DNA of 64,000 nucleotides from Echinarachnius parma (Eukaryota > Echinodermata > Echinoidea > Clypeasteroida > Echinarachniidae). Positions 1-12,700 of the stretch are shown piece after piece. The position numbers and the translations under genes were made by a program. A model generated the notes under the pieces. That model made no database searches, was not told the origin of the DNA, and worked only from the letters and a program-made list of their open reading frames with translations. The stretch spans positions 1-64,000 of the forward strand of contig JBAMJV010003029.1 of the NCBI GenBank assembly GCA_037951105.1, given 5' to 3'. How positions within the stretch are numbered: position 1 is the stretch's first letter; the number at the start of each line of letters is the position of its first letter.

Positions 1-318
1 ATACATCTTTACAGGGAAATACAACTTAATCAAGAAACAGAAATACGCCGTGTTCAACATGTTAAACAAATACAATATAAAGAACGTTTGTAAATAATAA
101 ACCTAACACAGAAAGTAACTACCGCAAAACAACTGCTCATAATTTCATAACCAAGAATCGATTTCAGATTTCTTCGCGCCAATACATTCATATGGTAGTT
201 AGAAAAACAATGTATACAAAAAAAGAGGTAACCATTAATCCATGGCTTGGTAAGCACACATTAAAGAGAAAACTTACATATTGACACATTCGCAAAATTA
301 TTATTATTATTTATATAA

Positions 319-452
319 TATTGACTGGCCTTGAGGGGATACGACATAATATTGCCTGAACTAGATTCGTAATGCCCGAGTCGAAGACGAGGGCAATATG
401 GATCCTAGTGAAGGCAATATATGTCGTATCCCCCGAAAGAGCCAGTCAATAT
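319..452. repeat. Palindromic ATTGACTGGC element, copy 1
   Basis: Starts AATATTGACTGGCCTTGAGG and ends GCCAGTCAATAT, with inner complementary blocks around GAGTCGAAGACGAGGGCAATA. It forms a hairpin and leaves no ORF. Similar copies lie at 37779-37913 and 39806-39945. Confidence 0.75.
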
Positions 453-459
453 CATTATT

Positions 460-850
460 ATTACCCATATCAGACATCTTGAGCAGTAACGGAAATTAGT
501 AAAATGTAAACTTTGTATTAAACTTTGTATTTAAACATACCAAAACCAAGTCTCTGCTTGATAAAATGTCACAAGTACGGCTGCGGCTTGTTTCGTGTAC
601 ACACCAATGGCAAATCACTATCGCGAGATTTTTCCCGCGGGCCAGTTCACTTTGTAAAATTTCGACTACGAATCGTGAAGTGCCCGGATGTCAATATTCC
701 CCTCTTTTTTAACACGTAAATCCCATAGGCTATTGTGAAAGAGGGGAATATGGGAAATATTCCCCTATTTCACCTGCTGGCACTTGAAACGAGGGGAATA
801 TGATTTTGTAAAACCACAGCTCAGATGTCTGACATGGGTAATAATCAAGT
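460..850. repeat. Small inverted-repeat element next to the palindrome
   Basis: The ends are TTACCCATATCAGACATCTT and an inverted counterpart around 815-842 (ATGTCTGACATGGGTAAT). The same end motif recurs at about 37925 and 39395, flanking a longer 1.5-kb block. Probably a MITE. Confidence 0.55.
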
Positions 851-1486
851 TTATTGATTATTGGGAAATTTCAAAGTCCACTGTTTACCAATTGCAAATA
901 ATGCATTAAGACAAATGTGCTGTCTCACAACAATGTAAAGGCATGCGCAAGGTCTTGTGACTTTTGAATGGGGTTATTTTAATCTGTGCTCACTCAGCCA
1001 TGAGGTAATGAATATTTATTTACCAACAAAATCACATAACAACTGTAGAAATATTGTGGTAAAGATCTTAAAATAATGATCGGTTATGAATTATGAGCAG
1101 TTGCTTAGGGGGTAGTTACTTGTTGTGTTTGGTTAACATGTATCATTTATTTTATCTACAACACAATTAATAAATTAAGGAAAAGAGCAAAGATTACGAT
1201 TTTCTAGTTGGGACCAACCTTACTTAGCTTGGTGCCACCCCCTCCCCCCGCTCTCTTTGTAGTTTAACCCTTACAATGCTTTGTTTGAAATATGACAGCA
1301 TAATCTTACAGACGAACAAGACATACATTATCCATACACGGTGGCCTAGCGTATCCAGACGGATGGGGGCACACAATTTATTGGGGACATACTCATGTAT
1401 TTCTGTATTTTCCACAGGTTGCCCCGTATGTATTTTATTCTTAGGTCATATTTTGTATTGATTTATTTATTTTGGGAGGGAGCACC

Positions 1487-1690
1487 AGTGCACCCCTGTC
1501 CCATAGCCCCCCCGTCCCACCACTGTCCAGCCTGGAATCCAGGTGCCCCCCGTCATATAGCCCCGTCCCCCAAATGTCCAGCCTGGATTCAAGGTGCCCC
1601 CGTACCATAGCTCCCCGTCCCACCACTGTCCAGCCTGGAATCAAGATGCCCCCGTCCCATAGCCCCCTTCCCCCAAATGTCCAGCTTCGA
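1487..1690. repeat. C-rich minisatellite, left part
   Basis: About four units of roughly 50 bp, with CCCCCGTCCCATAGCCCC and CTGTCCAGCCTGGAATCAAG as the repeated core. It continues with the same unit at 3067-3490, so the L2-like LINE appears to have landed inside one array. Confidence 0.8.
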
Positions 1691-1697
1691 ATTAAGG

Positions 1698-3066
1698 TTA
1701 TAATAATAATAATAAATATTTCTTTTATAGCGCATTTCAAAACCGGAGGAAGTCTCAATGCGCTTTACATGGCAAAGACTTTACAAAAAATTTACATTTT
1801 ACAATGTCTACATACATCAAATAATATAATTTAACAGAGTAAAAATCAAAGCGCATCTTAAATTACAAGAAATAAGTCAATAGTTAACATAAAGAAAAAA
1901 ATGTAGCTACAAGCTTAACAAAAACATAATGTACAGTAAATCGGTATCAGTATTACAATGGCAAGTTATACAGTTCATAATCACAAATTTGCCTCTTTAA
2001 ATAGGTGGGATTTAAGTTGTTCTTTAAAAATGTTGGGGTTGGATTGGGAGCGAATTTCGTAAGGTAGCAAATTCCAGAAAGTTGGGCCGATAAAAGAGAA
2101 TGAGCGTTCACCGTAATTTGCTTTTGTTTTTTGAGGGGGTACATGAAGGAACTGCTGGTTAGATGATCGGAGAGATCTTGCCGGAGTGTAGATAGACAAA
2201 AGATCAGAGAGATAGCTCGGTGCGAGACCATGGATAGCATTGAAGACGAGAAGAAGAATTTTGAAACGGATGCGAAATTTGATTGGAAGCCAGTGAAGTT
2301 TTTTTAGAATTGATGTGGTGTGTTCTTTTCGGGGGGGATTTAGAGACAAGTCTCGCTGCTGAATTTTGTATTCTTTGAAGTTTTGTTACTTGTTTTACCG
2401 GAAGGCCTACCAAAAGGCTGTTACAATAATCGAGTAGAGACGAGACAAAGGCATGTACAAGAACTTCAGTACTGGACTTATTAAGGTATGGACGAATACT
2501 ACCAATTTTTCCTAAGTGCTAGGGAGGCAGTCCGACAGACTTTATTAACGTGAGCTTGCATATTCAAATGCTTGTCTAGAACAACACCAAGATCTCGCAC
2601 TGAGTTTGAAGGGGGGACCTGATCATTGCCTGATGTAATTGAGGAGAATTCCCGATATTGTCTAAACCTTGATGATAGATGAAGAACTTCCATATGGTTG
2701 TTGTTGAGAACAAGATAGTTGCACGCCATCCAGTCCCGAACTTCCCGTAGACAGCATTCTAGCCGCTCGATCACGAATTCCCTGTTGGAGTTGATGGAGA
2801 CGTACAATTGTGTATAATCAGCATACAGCATGGTTGAGAAACCATATGCACTGATTATGTCTTGTATTGGAGATGTGTAAGCTATGAAGAGAACTGGCCC
2901 TAATACTGAGCCTTGAGGGACACCCCATTGTAGTGAAGAAGGCTCTGATTACGCTCCCACGACGTTGACCACTTGCTCTCTCTCCGACAGGTATGAGGCA
3001 ATCCACTGGAGTGCTACCCCTGTTACTCCAAACCGTTCCGTTAATCGTGAGAGTAGCAAAAAGGTT
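1698..3066 (-). pseudogene. 5'-truncated L2-like LINE, RT C-terminal part, decayed
   Basis: Read from 3066 down, several frames give [33 protein letters not shown], then [56 protein letters not shown] and FWNLLPYEIR. This is the order of the L2 group. The catalytic YADD reads YADY, so the enzyme is dead. The 3' end carries GCGCATT and an ATT trinucleotide tail (1700-1715). Repeats of the same minisatellite lie on both sides. Confidence 0.82.
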
Positions 3067-3490
3067 TCCTTCCCCCGTCCCACCACTGTCCAGCCTGGAA
3101 TCAAGGTGCCCCCCGTCCTATAGCCCCAGTCCCCCAATGTCCAGCCGGGAATCAACGTGATCCCCCCCCCCTTCCGTCCTATAGCCCATGTCCCCCAACT
3201 GTCCAGCCTGGAATCAAGGTGCCCCCCCCCCCCGTACTTTAGCCCCGTCCCCCACTGTCCAGCCCGGGAATCAACGCCCCCCCCCCCCCCCTTCCGTCCT
3301 ATAACCCCCGTCCTCCCACTGTCCAGCCTGTAATCAAGGTGCCCCCGTCCTTTAGCCCCGTCCCCCACTCACCAGCCGGGATTCAACGTGCCCCCCTTCC
3401 ATCCTATAACCCTCGTCCTCCACTGTCCAGCCTTGAATCAAGGTGCCCCGTCCCATAGCTGTCCCCCACTGTCCAGCCTGAAATTTCAAG
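3067..3490. repeat. C-rich minisatellite, right part
   Basis: About eight units with the CTGTCCAGCCTGGAATCAAG core and variable C runs. It ends about 40 bp before the donor of the gene B exon at 3718-3530. Confidence 0.8.
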
Positions 3491-3529
3491 TACAGCCCCG
3501 AAAAAAAGTAAATTGAACAGAAAAAATAC

Positions 3530-3718
3530 CTCTGTCCTGCTGGAGAGTGCTTGAAGGTCCTGCGCGTCTTCTTCACATTGTACCTTTCGAATGAAGCCGA
3601 TCATTTCCCACAGTCCCAAAGAAGACATCTCCCTCATTTCGAACGTCATGAGCTCATTATATCGGTATGTTTGGATGAGAGAATATGTGTAAGACGCTAA
3701 CGCTTCCGTTGATGTTAA
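3530..3718 (-). CDS. Gene B exon: SY segment of the module (last one found)
   Basis: This 189-nt phase 0-0 exon runs from ttgtttag|TTA to ACAGAG|GTATTT. It includes SYTYSLIQTYRYNELMTFEM and ends LSSRTE, aligning with gene A exon 9. A homologue of gene A exon 10 should follow. The next 2 kb hold only minisatellite and LINE sequence, so the final exon is lost, diverged or beyond the left edge. Confidence 0.68.
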
Positions 3719-6700
3719 CTAAACAATTGAAAATGAATCAATTTGAAAAGTCCGTCATTATAACTAGTTTAATATGTCTGAACATTAATGAGCGTTTATC
3801 TTTTCCTGGCAAGATGTGTTTTATGCTTTAAACTGTTATCACTAATTGTACATTCATTAAGAAAAAGAACATTTCACAAAACCAATCCGCAATTTAAAAA
3901 TCATGGTATTATATCTACAAAGTCACCGTGAGAGATAACCAATTTTTCTGCACTACAGTACATAATAATGGGTGCGACGTAGATTACTCTTGTCACTATT
4001 GATTTTTCATAATTAATACCACAGTCTATATCAAACAATCCATTCATACTCAATTTAAAATATACTAAAGTGTACGATTTCATTGGGTGTGGTTGGGGTG
4101 CATTATCAACTGTTATGTTTTTAATAAATACATGTATATGACGAAGTGGATTGCAACATTTGGTACAAAATCATTCTGTACAACAATAACAAATTGCACA
4201 ATCAACTAACTTGTCTCAACTATACATTTGTTGTAATTATATTGGCAGCAGGTTCGACCTGACCAGTCAAAACACAGTTGTTTTTAATTTTGTTATTCAC
4301 GAGTGTTAGCTGCCCATGTAAACAGTTTCTAAATTTTTGTTGCTGTTGGTAAGACGACATTTCGCATTCTGTTTATGGGTAAATTTTATCCATTACAATA
4401 AATAAGTATGAAGTTCTAAGAAGTATGCAGCGCAGTCACTACTAATAACATTGCTTCCACGTTTATTATAATTATGTTCATAATACTTCTTTGGATTACA
4501 ATCATCTTCTTATTCATCTCTTTTTTCTTCTCTCTTTTCTTTTCTTTATTGATTGTGTAAAGCTTATTGTAAGCCTTTCTATTTGTGTGTGTTTTGCGTA
4601 GGTGCATTTTTATGTTTATGTGTTATATATGTTGACTAAAGTTTGTTAAAAGGGATAGTTGAGTTTTGGTATAGAGGGCGCTACACCCAAACAATTTTGC
4701 GAGATAATGAAAACCTGAGTGTCAAATTCGAAATAGCATACAATTTTAATGACGGAATAAACTTTATTCAAAATCGGTTCAGAAATGGCTGAAATATCCG
4801 TCAACATAACCATTTGTAATAATTGTGAGTCCCACAATTATTCGATTATTTTGATCCAGCCGTGTTTTTTTTAAATGCTTTGATCCTCTTTTCAAAAGTT
4901 AACAAAAGGAACGCCCTTTTAAATTTTAACGGCTCTTTTTTTTTAATGATAAGAGGCTTTTTACTTAGTCATTTGTTATGTTGTATTCATTTCGGGCATG
5001 GTGGAGTTATAACTATTACTTTGTAATGTAATGATGGAGGTTTGGGTTAGTCAAAATCAGTTTGATTAAAACTGGTTGCCCACTATTTTTTAAGAAGACA
5101 TGAATAAATAAAATGAATAAATAATTAATTAAGAACGTAAAACTCGAGATTTCGGTATTGAAAATACGTACAACGTATGCAGCTCTTGCACGTACAGGGA
5201 TAGGAAAGGGATATTCACCAGTTTCGGTTTAAACGGGAGACATTTTTTGGTGTCATAAATTAACTAAATCTAATTGGGAAAAGACACAAACTTCGTCAGA
5301 TATAGTTAACTATGTTCCATTAAGTTCGGTTAAAACATTCGATTTGATTACATCTTGGGGCCCACTATGTCTTCCCAATTTAAGAAAATATCTATCAATC
5401 ATATTTGAAAGAATAATAACAAAGTTTCAGAATGTTTTCCATGATCTCTCTATTGAATAATTGTTTTCTGTATTAAATAAATCACAATCACACAAGTTGA
5501 TCAAACGTATGGTTGGATTTTACAGGGGTCTGGACGGCGCCATATTGTATCAATGTATGTTTTTGATTAACAATTAAGTCCACGTAACTGAGCTGTCTTG
5601 ATGCCTTTCTACCATTTAAGCATGGATTGTCTGGTTCTTTGTTTGTATAATAACTTAAACCTACACAAATTCAGTTTGACCAGAGCTGCACCGCCCTTTT
5701 AACAACCATCTCCTGATGTATCGTATCGGCAGATCTTTTAATGTTTGTTTCTATTTTGTGCTTCACTGGGCCAGGTGTAGTGTTATTTTGACTGCTCAAT
5801 TAGATTTGGAATTTGGTGTTGCTGAGTTTGGACCAGATCTGTATCAGTACATTAATCTTAAGGATATGTAACAAAATATTCAATACAATTTACCACCTGT
5901 GTACCTGTTCTTTGTCCAGAAACCTCATTTGATGTGGTAAATGAGTGAACCCCTTTGTTGCTGGACTATCAACTGAAAGTGAACCAGTTCCTGACTCAGA
6001 TCCTGACAACGAGATGATGTCCATTTCGATGTCATCGTACGCGCACTTGTCTTTCACATTAAGCATCATTGCTGATATGTACTTCACGAACGCATCGTTG
6101 ACAGAGGCTGGTGGTTGAAGGGTTTTCTTAACATTTTCCCAGACCTATTAAACACGGAAACGCACATAACTGAGGTTAAAAGTGATCCAGAACACTTCAA
6201 TATGTAATATTATAATCTTTGAGTAGCATAATAATACAACTCATCGTTATGTAAGTATTCTCCGTTGTACCAAGCCTACATTATGTGAAGGGGATATTTA
6301 GCTTTACCAATTAAGTACAGGGAAAGGTTTGGAGTAATTTGTGGTTGTTTTGTTTCTGTTCTTTGTCATGATTATCAATTTTGATTGTGGATTGAAACAA
6401 CGAAGTTTAGTTGGATTCCATAATTGTCTGTGTTACAAGTATATAAAAAAAAAACACGCTTACCATATGAATATCATCAATCTCATACAATATGGACGTT
6501 TCTCTAAATTCTTCATTATGCGTCTCTTCGCAGAGAGTGAGCTTTGAATTCATATACCGCATGATGTTCTTCTTCATGTCCGTAGCCTGTTCTCTAGACG
6601 TGGCGATGATAAGTTTTTCTTGTGACAGCTGTGCAAAGGCAGTATTGGTTTCTTTTGCAAGATTTTCCATCGTATCCTGTATAAGGTTTTGCTGAAAATG

Positions 6701-9700
6701 CAAAATAAAAGGAAATGCCTGAATTTAAAGTAAAACATGTTTCTTGTGTATCGTGAGAAGAACAACTCTCAAATAGTTATTCTAATTCATGTGTTGATTG
6801 TGATTCCGCTTTCAAAACGTATTGCACATACAAAGAAACATATGTTGAATATACCTAACTGCACAATAAAACAAAGCAGGCTGGATAATTATGGTCATGT
6901 GGACTTTAAGCATTCCACATGATAGTGTTCATGATACGTATCAACACGTTATAAAATGAACACTCTTAATTGCAAACCATATTAAAGATCCAAAATTATT
7001 TGATTATGCACGTGTATAGCTGGTTCTTTTCACTTTTGTTTAATGTATCTATTGTTTTTCTTCCTGAGGAAACCAAATTTACGCAATCCAATATTGAGTC
7101 TTTTAAATTGACCACGGGGATTTGCACAAAATGTTGCAATCGATTATTAAGTTGTAATTGCAAGTCAGAAAACCGCCGCTAGGAGCAATAAAATGTGCGC
7201 ATTTAGTCACATGATATGACTTTCTTGCAATTATTCGCAACTTACGATCGCGTTCAAATCTTTGTGCAATACCCCATATATGTTAAGCATCAATGCTGAA
7301 AATAAAAAAGGGTCCAAGTAAGACATTTAATACTCCATCATATCCGTCCTTAAGGGATCAAGTAACATTGTCCAGATCATCAGAATGCGACTGTAATTCT
7401 AGCGGTTTCCTCATAAATTGTTGTGTTTGAATTAATAGAAGCATGGGGCCGGTATTGGTTTTCCGAATTTCCTTTTGTTAAATATGTATTAACGATTAAA
7501 GTGTTGAAATGTTAAACTATCCACTGGGTAGTGGCTATAGGGTACACAGTCAGTGCAATGAATGAGCGAATACCACTCTGCGTGTTTTGCTCATTATTTT
7601 CACACAGTACCGAATAAACATATCAAATAGCAACATTCTATCGACCATGCATGTTCCATTCTGTATGGTCTATAATGAAAATACTACACGAATTGAATTT
7701 AAATCTAAATAAATTTAGATGGCAGGGCTAAAAAAGGAAAAGGAAAAAAATAAATTGTCACTATTCACAAACTATTGGTGTCTACCAGTACTTACTAAAT
7801 AATTCTAGCTGGAACTAACATGAGTATTTGATCCTAACCCAATCGTTTCAAACCAAAATTAGAAACAAATCAAGCTCGTGCGATCTTATAAATATGGGGG
7901 CAAATATTGTGTTTACTACAAATCGGCAAACTAGACTATTTATTACGGTAAACAACATATATCCGGGCGTCGTTCAATAATAGGAGGAAGGGTCATATTA
8001 TGTGTAAGCTTTTCCTCCGAGTTCACTTACAGGCATTCGTTGACTATCATTTCTTCCGTCATGCTTGTAATTTTCCTTCAAATGTCTGTCATCTGTAGAG
8101 TACAAGGTAACATGTGGTATAAAGCATGCGTATATTCACTTGTATAAGCATGGCGAGGAAAAAAAACTAAATGTAAAGGCATTTCAAATTGGAGAAATCA
8201 TACATTTCATTAATCTTTAATCACATTTGTGCATGCTGAAAGATTCCTAAGGACGAAAGGCTTGATAACAGACACAATATGTAATATACAAATGTATTGT
8301 TTTTTAAACAAATGAAATATACTCAAAATAAATGTACCATTGGACACAGACAAAAGAAATCAGTTCAAAGATCCAATAGTGCAAACGTTTCTCAATTGTT
8401 CTCTAACGAGTCACACTGGTTTACATTACGTAGAATGCAATTTGCAGAGAAATACAAATGTATTGTTTAGAAGTTGATGCATAGCTATCTCTTGGATAAA
8501 AACAATTTACAATTGGCATGTATGTACCAGTTATGTGGCCAGCTTGGACAGTCAATCCGACGCTTCTTAGTTTTGTTTCAAGTAAAGCGCGTACGTCGGT
8601 GTCTGGGTCTTGATTAGCTGCCCACTGAGCCAGGAGTTGTTGTAGTTTTTCTTCGTTGAATTTATAGAGGATATCTTGCAAGTCTGTGTAAGTGAATCCC
8701 AACTGTATTCCTAATGCTGGTGCCAACATCGGATCGATCGTCTTGGTCAGTTTCACGATATAGTTTTCGGTCTGCGGTCTGTAAAATAATTAGTGGAAAT
8801 CTTAGAAAGCGGGCATTGATCATGTGCACGTGGAACCCACTTTTGTATTTCTACATATGCCTAACCAAATATACAGAGGGTATCGAAAAAAGGTAATCGA
8901 AGTTCAAAGGTCTATAATTTCAAAATTATGCATTCTCACATTTTCCAAGGGACATATTTTTTTAGAGAAAATGTATTCAGCTTTAATCTGACACCTTTCC
9001 TGATTCAGAAATGTCACACATCGCTGAGTTCTTTGTTGTTGAAAGTGACAAGTCCAAAACACACTTTCTACAAGTTTGGGCTAATGAATGAAAGCTTGAA
9101 TTTACAATAATGGTGCCACACTTTAATGAAAACATGAGTCTGAACAATTTGTGTTGGGTTTGCGAGTTATTTAATCGTTTAGCTGAATACATTCACCGAT
9201 ATCATGCATGATAAGGTACATTTTAATTGAACATGAATATCCGCTGGCCTGCCATTCACCAGAATTAAATTCTTATGTTGATATCATTCGTAAAAAAAAG
9301 ACAACTTGGATTGGAAACTTTGAAGAAGGTCAAGTGATTGGGCCATTTTTCTTCAAAGAAATTTACATTAACTGGGAACATGTACGTTCAGATGATACCT
9401 CAGATGGCGGAACACATTAGGAGACAGGTGCGAGGAGTATTTAGACAGATTCAGGACAGTGCCCATTTGCCCAAGCCCATCACCTTGTCGCTGTCATATT
9501 ATGGAGGGGAGCTCTGACTGTGGGGAAATGGTTATTGGGATACAAAATTAGATGGAATGACCACCAAGGTCATCTGATCAATATTTTCTTGAATTCTTCC
9601 TGTTTGGAAATTTTTGAAGACTAAGATGTTTACATCTTCCCGTAATCTGGATGATTTACAGGGCCGCAATCGACACGAAATTGATGTTTTATCCCCAAAA

Positions 9701-12700
9701 TTGAAACTTATCCTTAACATTTATGTGACACCGCCAAAACTTACCAAAATGGCTTTTGCACCTGTCATCATCAACAGCAAAGATGCGTGACATTGTTGGT
9801 TCAGAAAAGGTATCAAATTAAAGCTAAAGCTACATTTTACATTCATATCTTTTTTAAGATGTGAACATATCTAATTTTGAAGAAAAAAATCGACCTTTGA
9901 ACTTCGATTACCTTTGTTTTGATACACACTGTATATCAAATTAAAGAATCCTGTCCCACATTTTGCAAGATAAAGTTCCGAGGATCCGAGATTGTAGTCT
10001 TAGATGAAACGAAATTTAAGTACTTTATTTGCTTCGTGAAAAAAATAGTGGCTTATAACATCCGTTTCGTGGACCAACATTGATTGTAAGACCTCAACAT
10101 GATCATCGGTCGGAACCGCTTTTACCCATCTACAAAACTTCGCCTGTCTGTTGGTTAGCTATTTCGCACGGTGGTAACCAAGGCGTATTACAAACGGCAC
10201 TGCAGACAAGCTGTACTTTCAGCGTTTTTGTGTAATATAGGTTTTCCCGCTCAATTTTGCGATTATGCAATTAAAATTGATAATAGGAGCAAACGAATTC
10301 GCGCGATTTGCGATCGCCGTGTCAAAGCAGCATTCGAATTCTTAAATAGTCGTTCAAAATCAAGTAGGAGTAAGTGAATTTGCACAAAGAGCAAACCTTT
10401 TCATCAATGGTCATTCAAAACGGCACGAAGTGAATGCTGGCGCTACTGCACATTCGCGAATTCGCTTGCCCATTAATGAACTTCTGTGTCTATTCACGAA
10501 AGCTTATGCGTTTGCATGAATTCGTTTGCACTTATTCGGAATTTGGAAGACCGATACCAACGATTACGTGGTAATGCGTGAATTTGAATGACCCTTAATG
10601 ATTTCGATTGAAAAACGTGTAAAATTGAGTTCGAAAACCTATATTACTTGTTAATTACATCTGTATGTTGGGAAATATTATCACATTTCCTACATATCTG
10701 AAAAACATATCTCAGACGTTCTTTAACTTGTATGGAATAAATCTTTCTATTTTATCTGACTGTGTTTAAAGGGGAATTGAAATCAATAGTGTGCTCTCTA
10801 ATACCTTTTAATGAAAAGATAAGGGTCACAATACTAGTATATTAGTTTTATATCCCTCATCTAAAACTGTCCGTTATTTGTATTCAAAGTAGGAAAATGT
10901 AGGATTCCATGAAAGATTGAGAGTTGAAACTCCATTCATCATCCTATCCTAGCGCATGCAAAAATATAATTGTTGTGTCACAAACAATTTAAGCATTTTA
11001 AATTTTCCGGATGATTGTCTATGCCGATAACTCACCAGATTTGGTTGTTATCCTACAAAATATATATATATATATATATGGCATTTAGCTTTCAATCGCG
11101 ATAATTTGCTGCGCGTGAATGGGCGAGCTGTGAATACGCGAATCGATTGATCGATAGTATCGGTACTTATTTACAATTTTGCCCTGGAGTAAATAGTAAA
11201 ATACTATTTTCGGGGCAAATAGTAAAATGACGTCATTCAAAATACATAGTGTATCTATTTTTTTATTACATGACAATCTCTCGACCAATGATATGGCTAG
11301 AACATTCTTATGAGGGATATAATAATAAATAAGATGTACCTCTCATTAGCTCCACTCTTCGGTCCTGGGTTGGTCTCAATGTCGCCGGATAGTTGTAGGT
11401 GCATATCCGAAGTGTACAGACATGTTAAAGTTTGAATTATTGCTGAACCGAGAGCATGGCAATCGCGAATCACCGTCTTGCAGGAATGTTCCAGAACTTC
11501 ATTCTAAAAACAAAGAGGTAGAACACTGACAGCCCGCGAAAGGAATTTTCTAATGAATATGGCATTGCCGATTACATGATGCAAAAGACGATCCATTAAA
11601 CTTTGACTTCATGATGCAAAGTCAAACAAAAATACAATGAGGGCTCAGCCAGATGGTGGTTACTTCATTTCAGACATTTCAGGCGAGGGAGAAAATGTTC
11701 CTGGGGGGGGGGGGGGGGGGGGGGAGAGGGGAATGGGGTAGGTTGGGGGCTGAGGTATTATGCCCAATAGTTTTGTCCAAAATTTACACCTGAGCAGCCC
11801 CCCCCAAAAAAAAAAAAAAAAAACAACAAACAAACAAACAAACAAAAAACAGAAACAAGGTTTTCGCCTTCTGATGACCAAACATAATGTTGTTCATGGC
11901 TTAGTCCGAAAATACTACGATTTTGTCCGAATTTGAGACGGTTTTCACGAAAGTTAGATTACTTTGCCCGCATGTAATGGAGGGGGGCTGCAGCCCCCAG
12001 CTAGATCCCCAACATGACTGAAATAACTAATTATCTCTGTTGTCAGCCTAGTGCTTCCCTGTTGTCACCATGGTCATTATACGACAACAAATTATTTGTT
12101 GAAGTTGCATTCTGAGACGTCTTTCTTTAGAAATCGTTGTACAAAGGTACAATACAATACAATATAAGTTCTTCTAAGGCGCTTTACACACGTAAGTACA
12201 ACACTAACAACAATATAACATAAATGAAATACATAATAATCAATACATTAAATACATGAAATACAATTATATGCATAACTATAAAATGAACATGCAATTA
12301 CGCATAATAAATTATAAAATAACAAATTCTAGATTGACTATAATTGCTGGCTTATTTCTGCGACCAGTATATCATCAAACATAGACTGGTCTGATGGGCT
12401 ATACTTATTAGAAAATAACGCTCAAAATGGAAGTGCTTATACAATATACATGATTCAGATATTATTATTAATTTGAATATAGGTCATGTAGTGTTTCCCG
12501 GCCAATTTCGTAAGCTTCCATTCGTTTTGATACGCGTGGCATAACATTTCGTGAAATTGAGCTGAAGGCTTGCAATTGTGTTCCAAATTGCATTTTTTCA
12601 CACGATTTAGCTATTCGGTCAAGTGATTTACTATTTCTAGCATTTAATTGAAATAAAAACACGCTATTTGCTTTCAACTTCGCTAACGGATTTCACGGAA

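Noticed and set aside
1224..1415. Minus frame with ENTEIHEYVPNKLCAPIRLD as a possible last exon of gene B
   Set aside because: An acceptor-like ggaaaatacag precedes it, but the phase does not fit and it shows no similarity to gene A exon 10.
12468..12677. 69-aa minus frame (MKANSVFLFQLNARN...)
   Set aside because: No family resemblance, no phase-compatible splice sites, and a MITE end lies just upstream.
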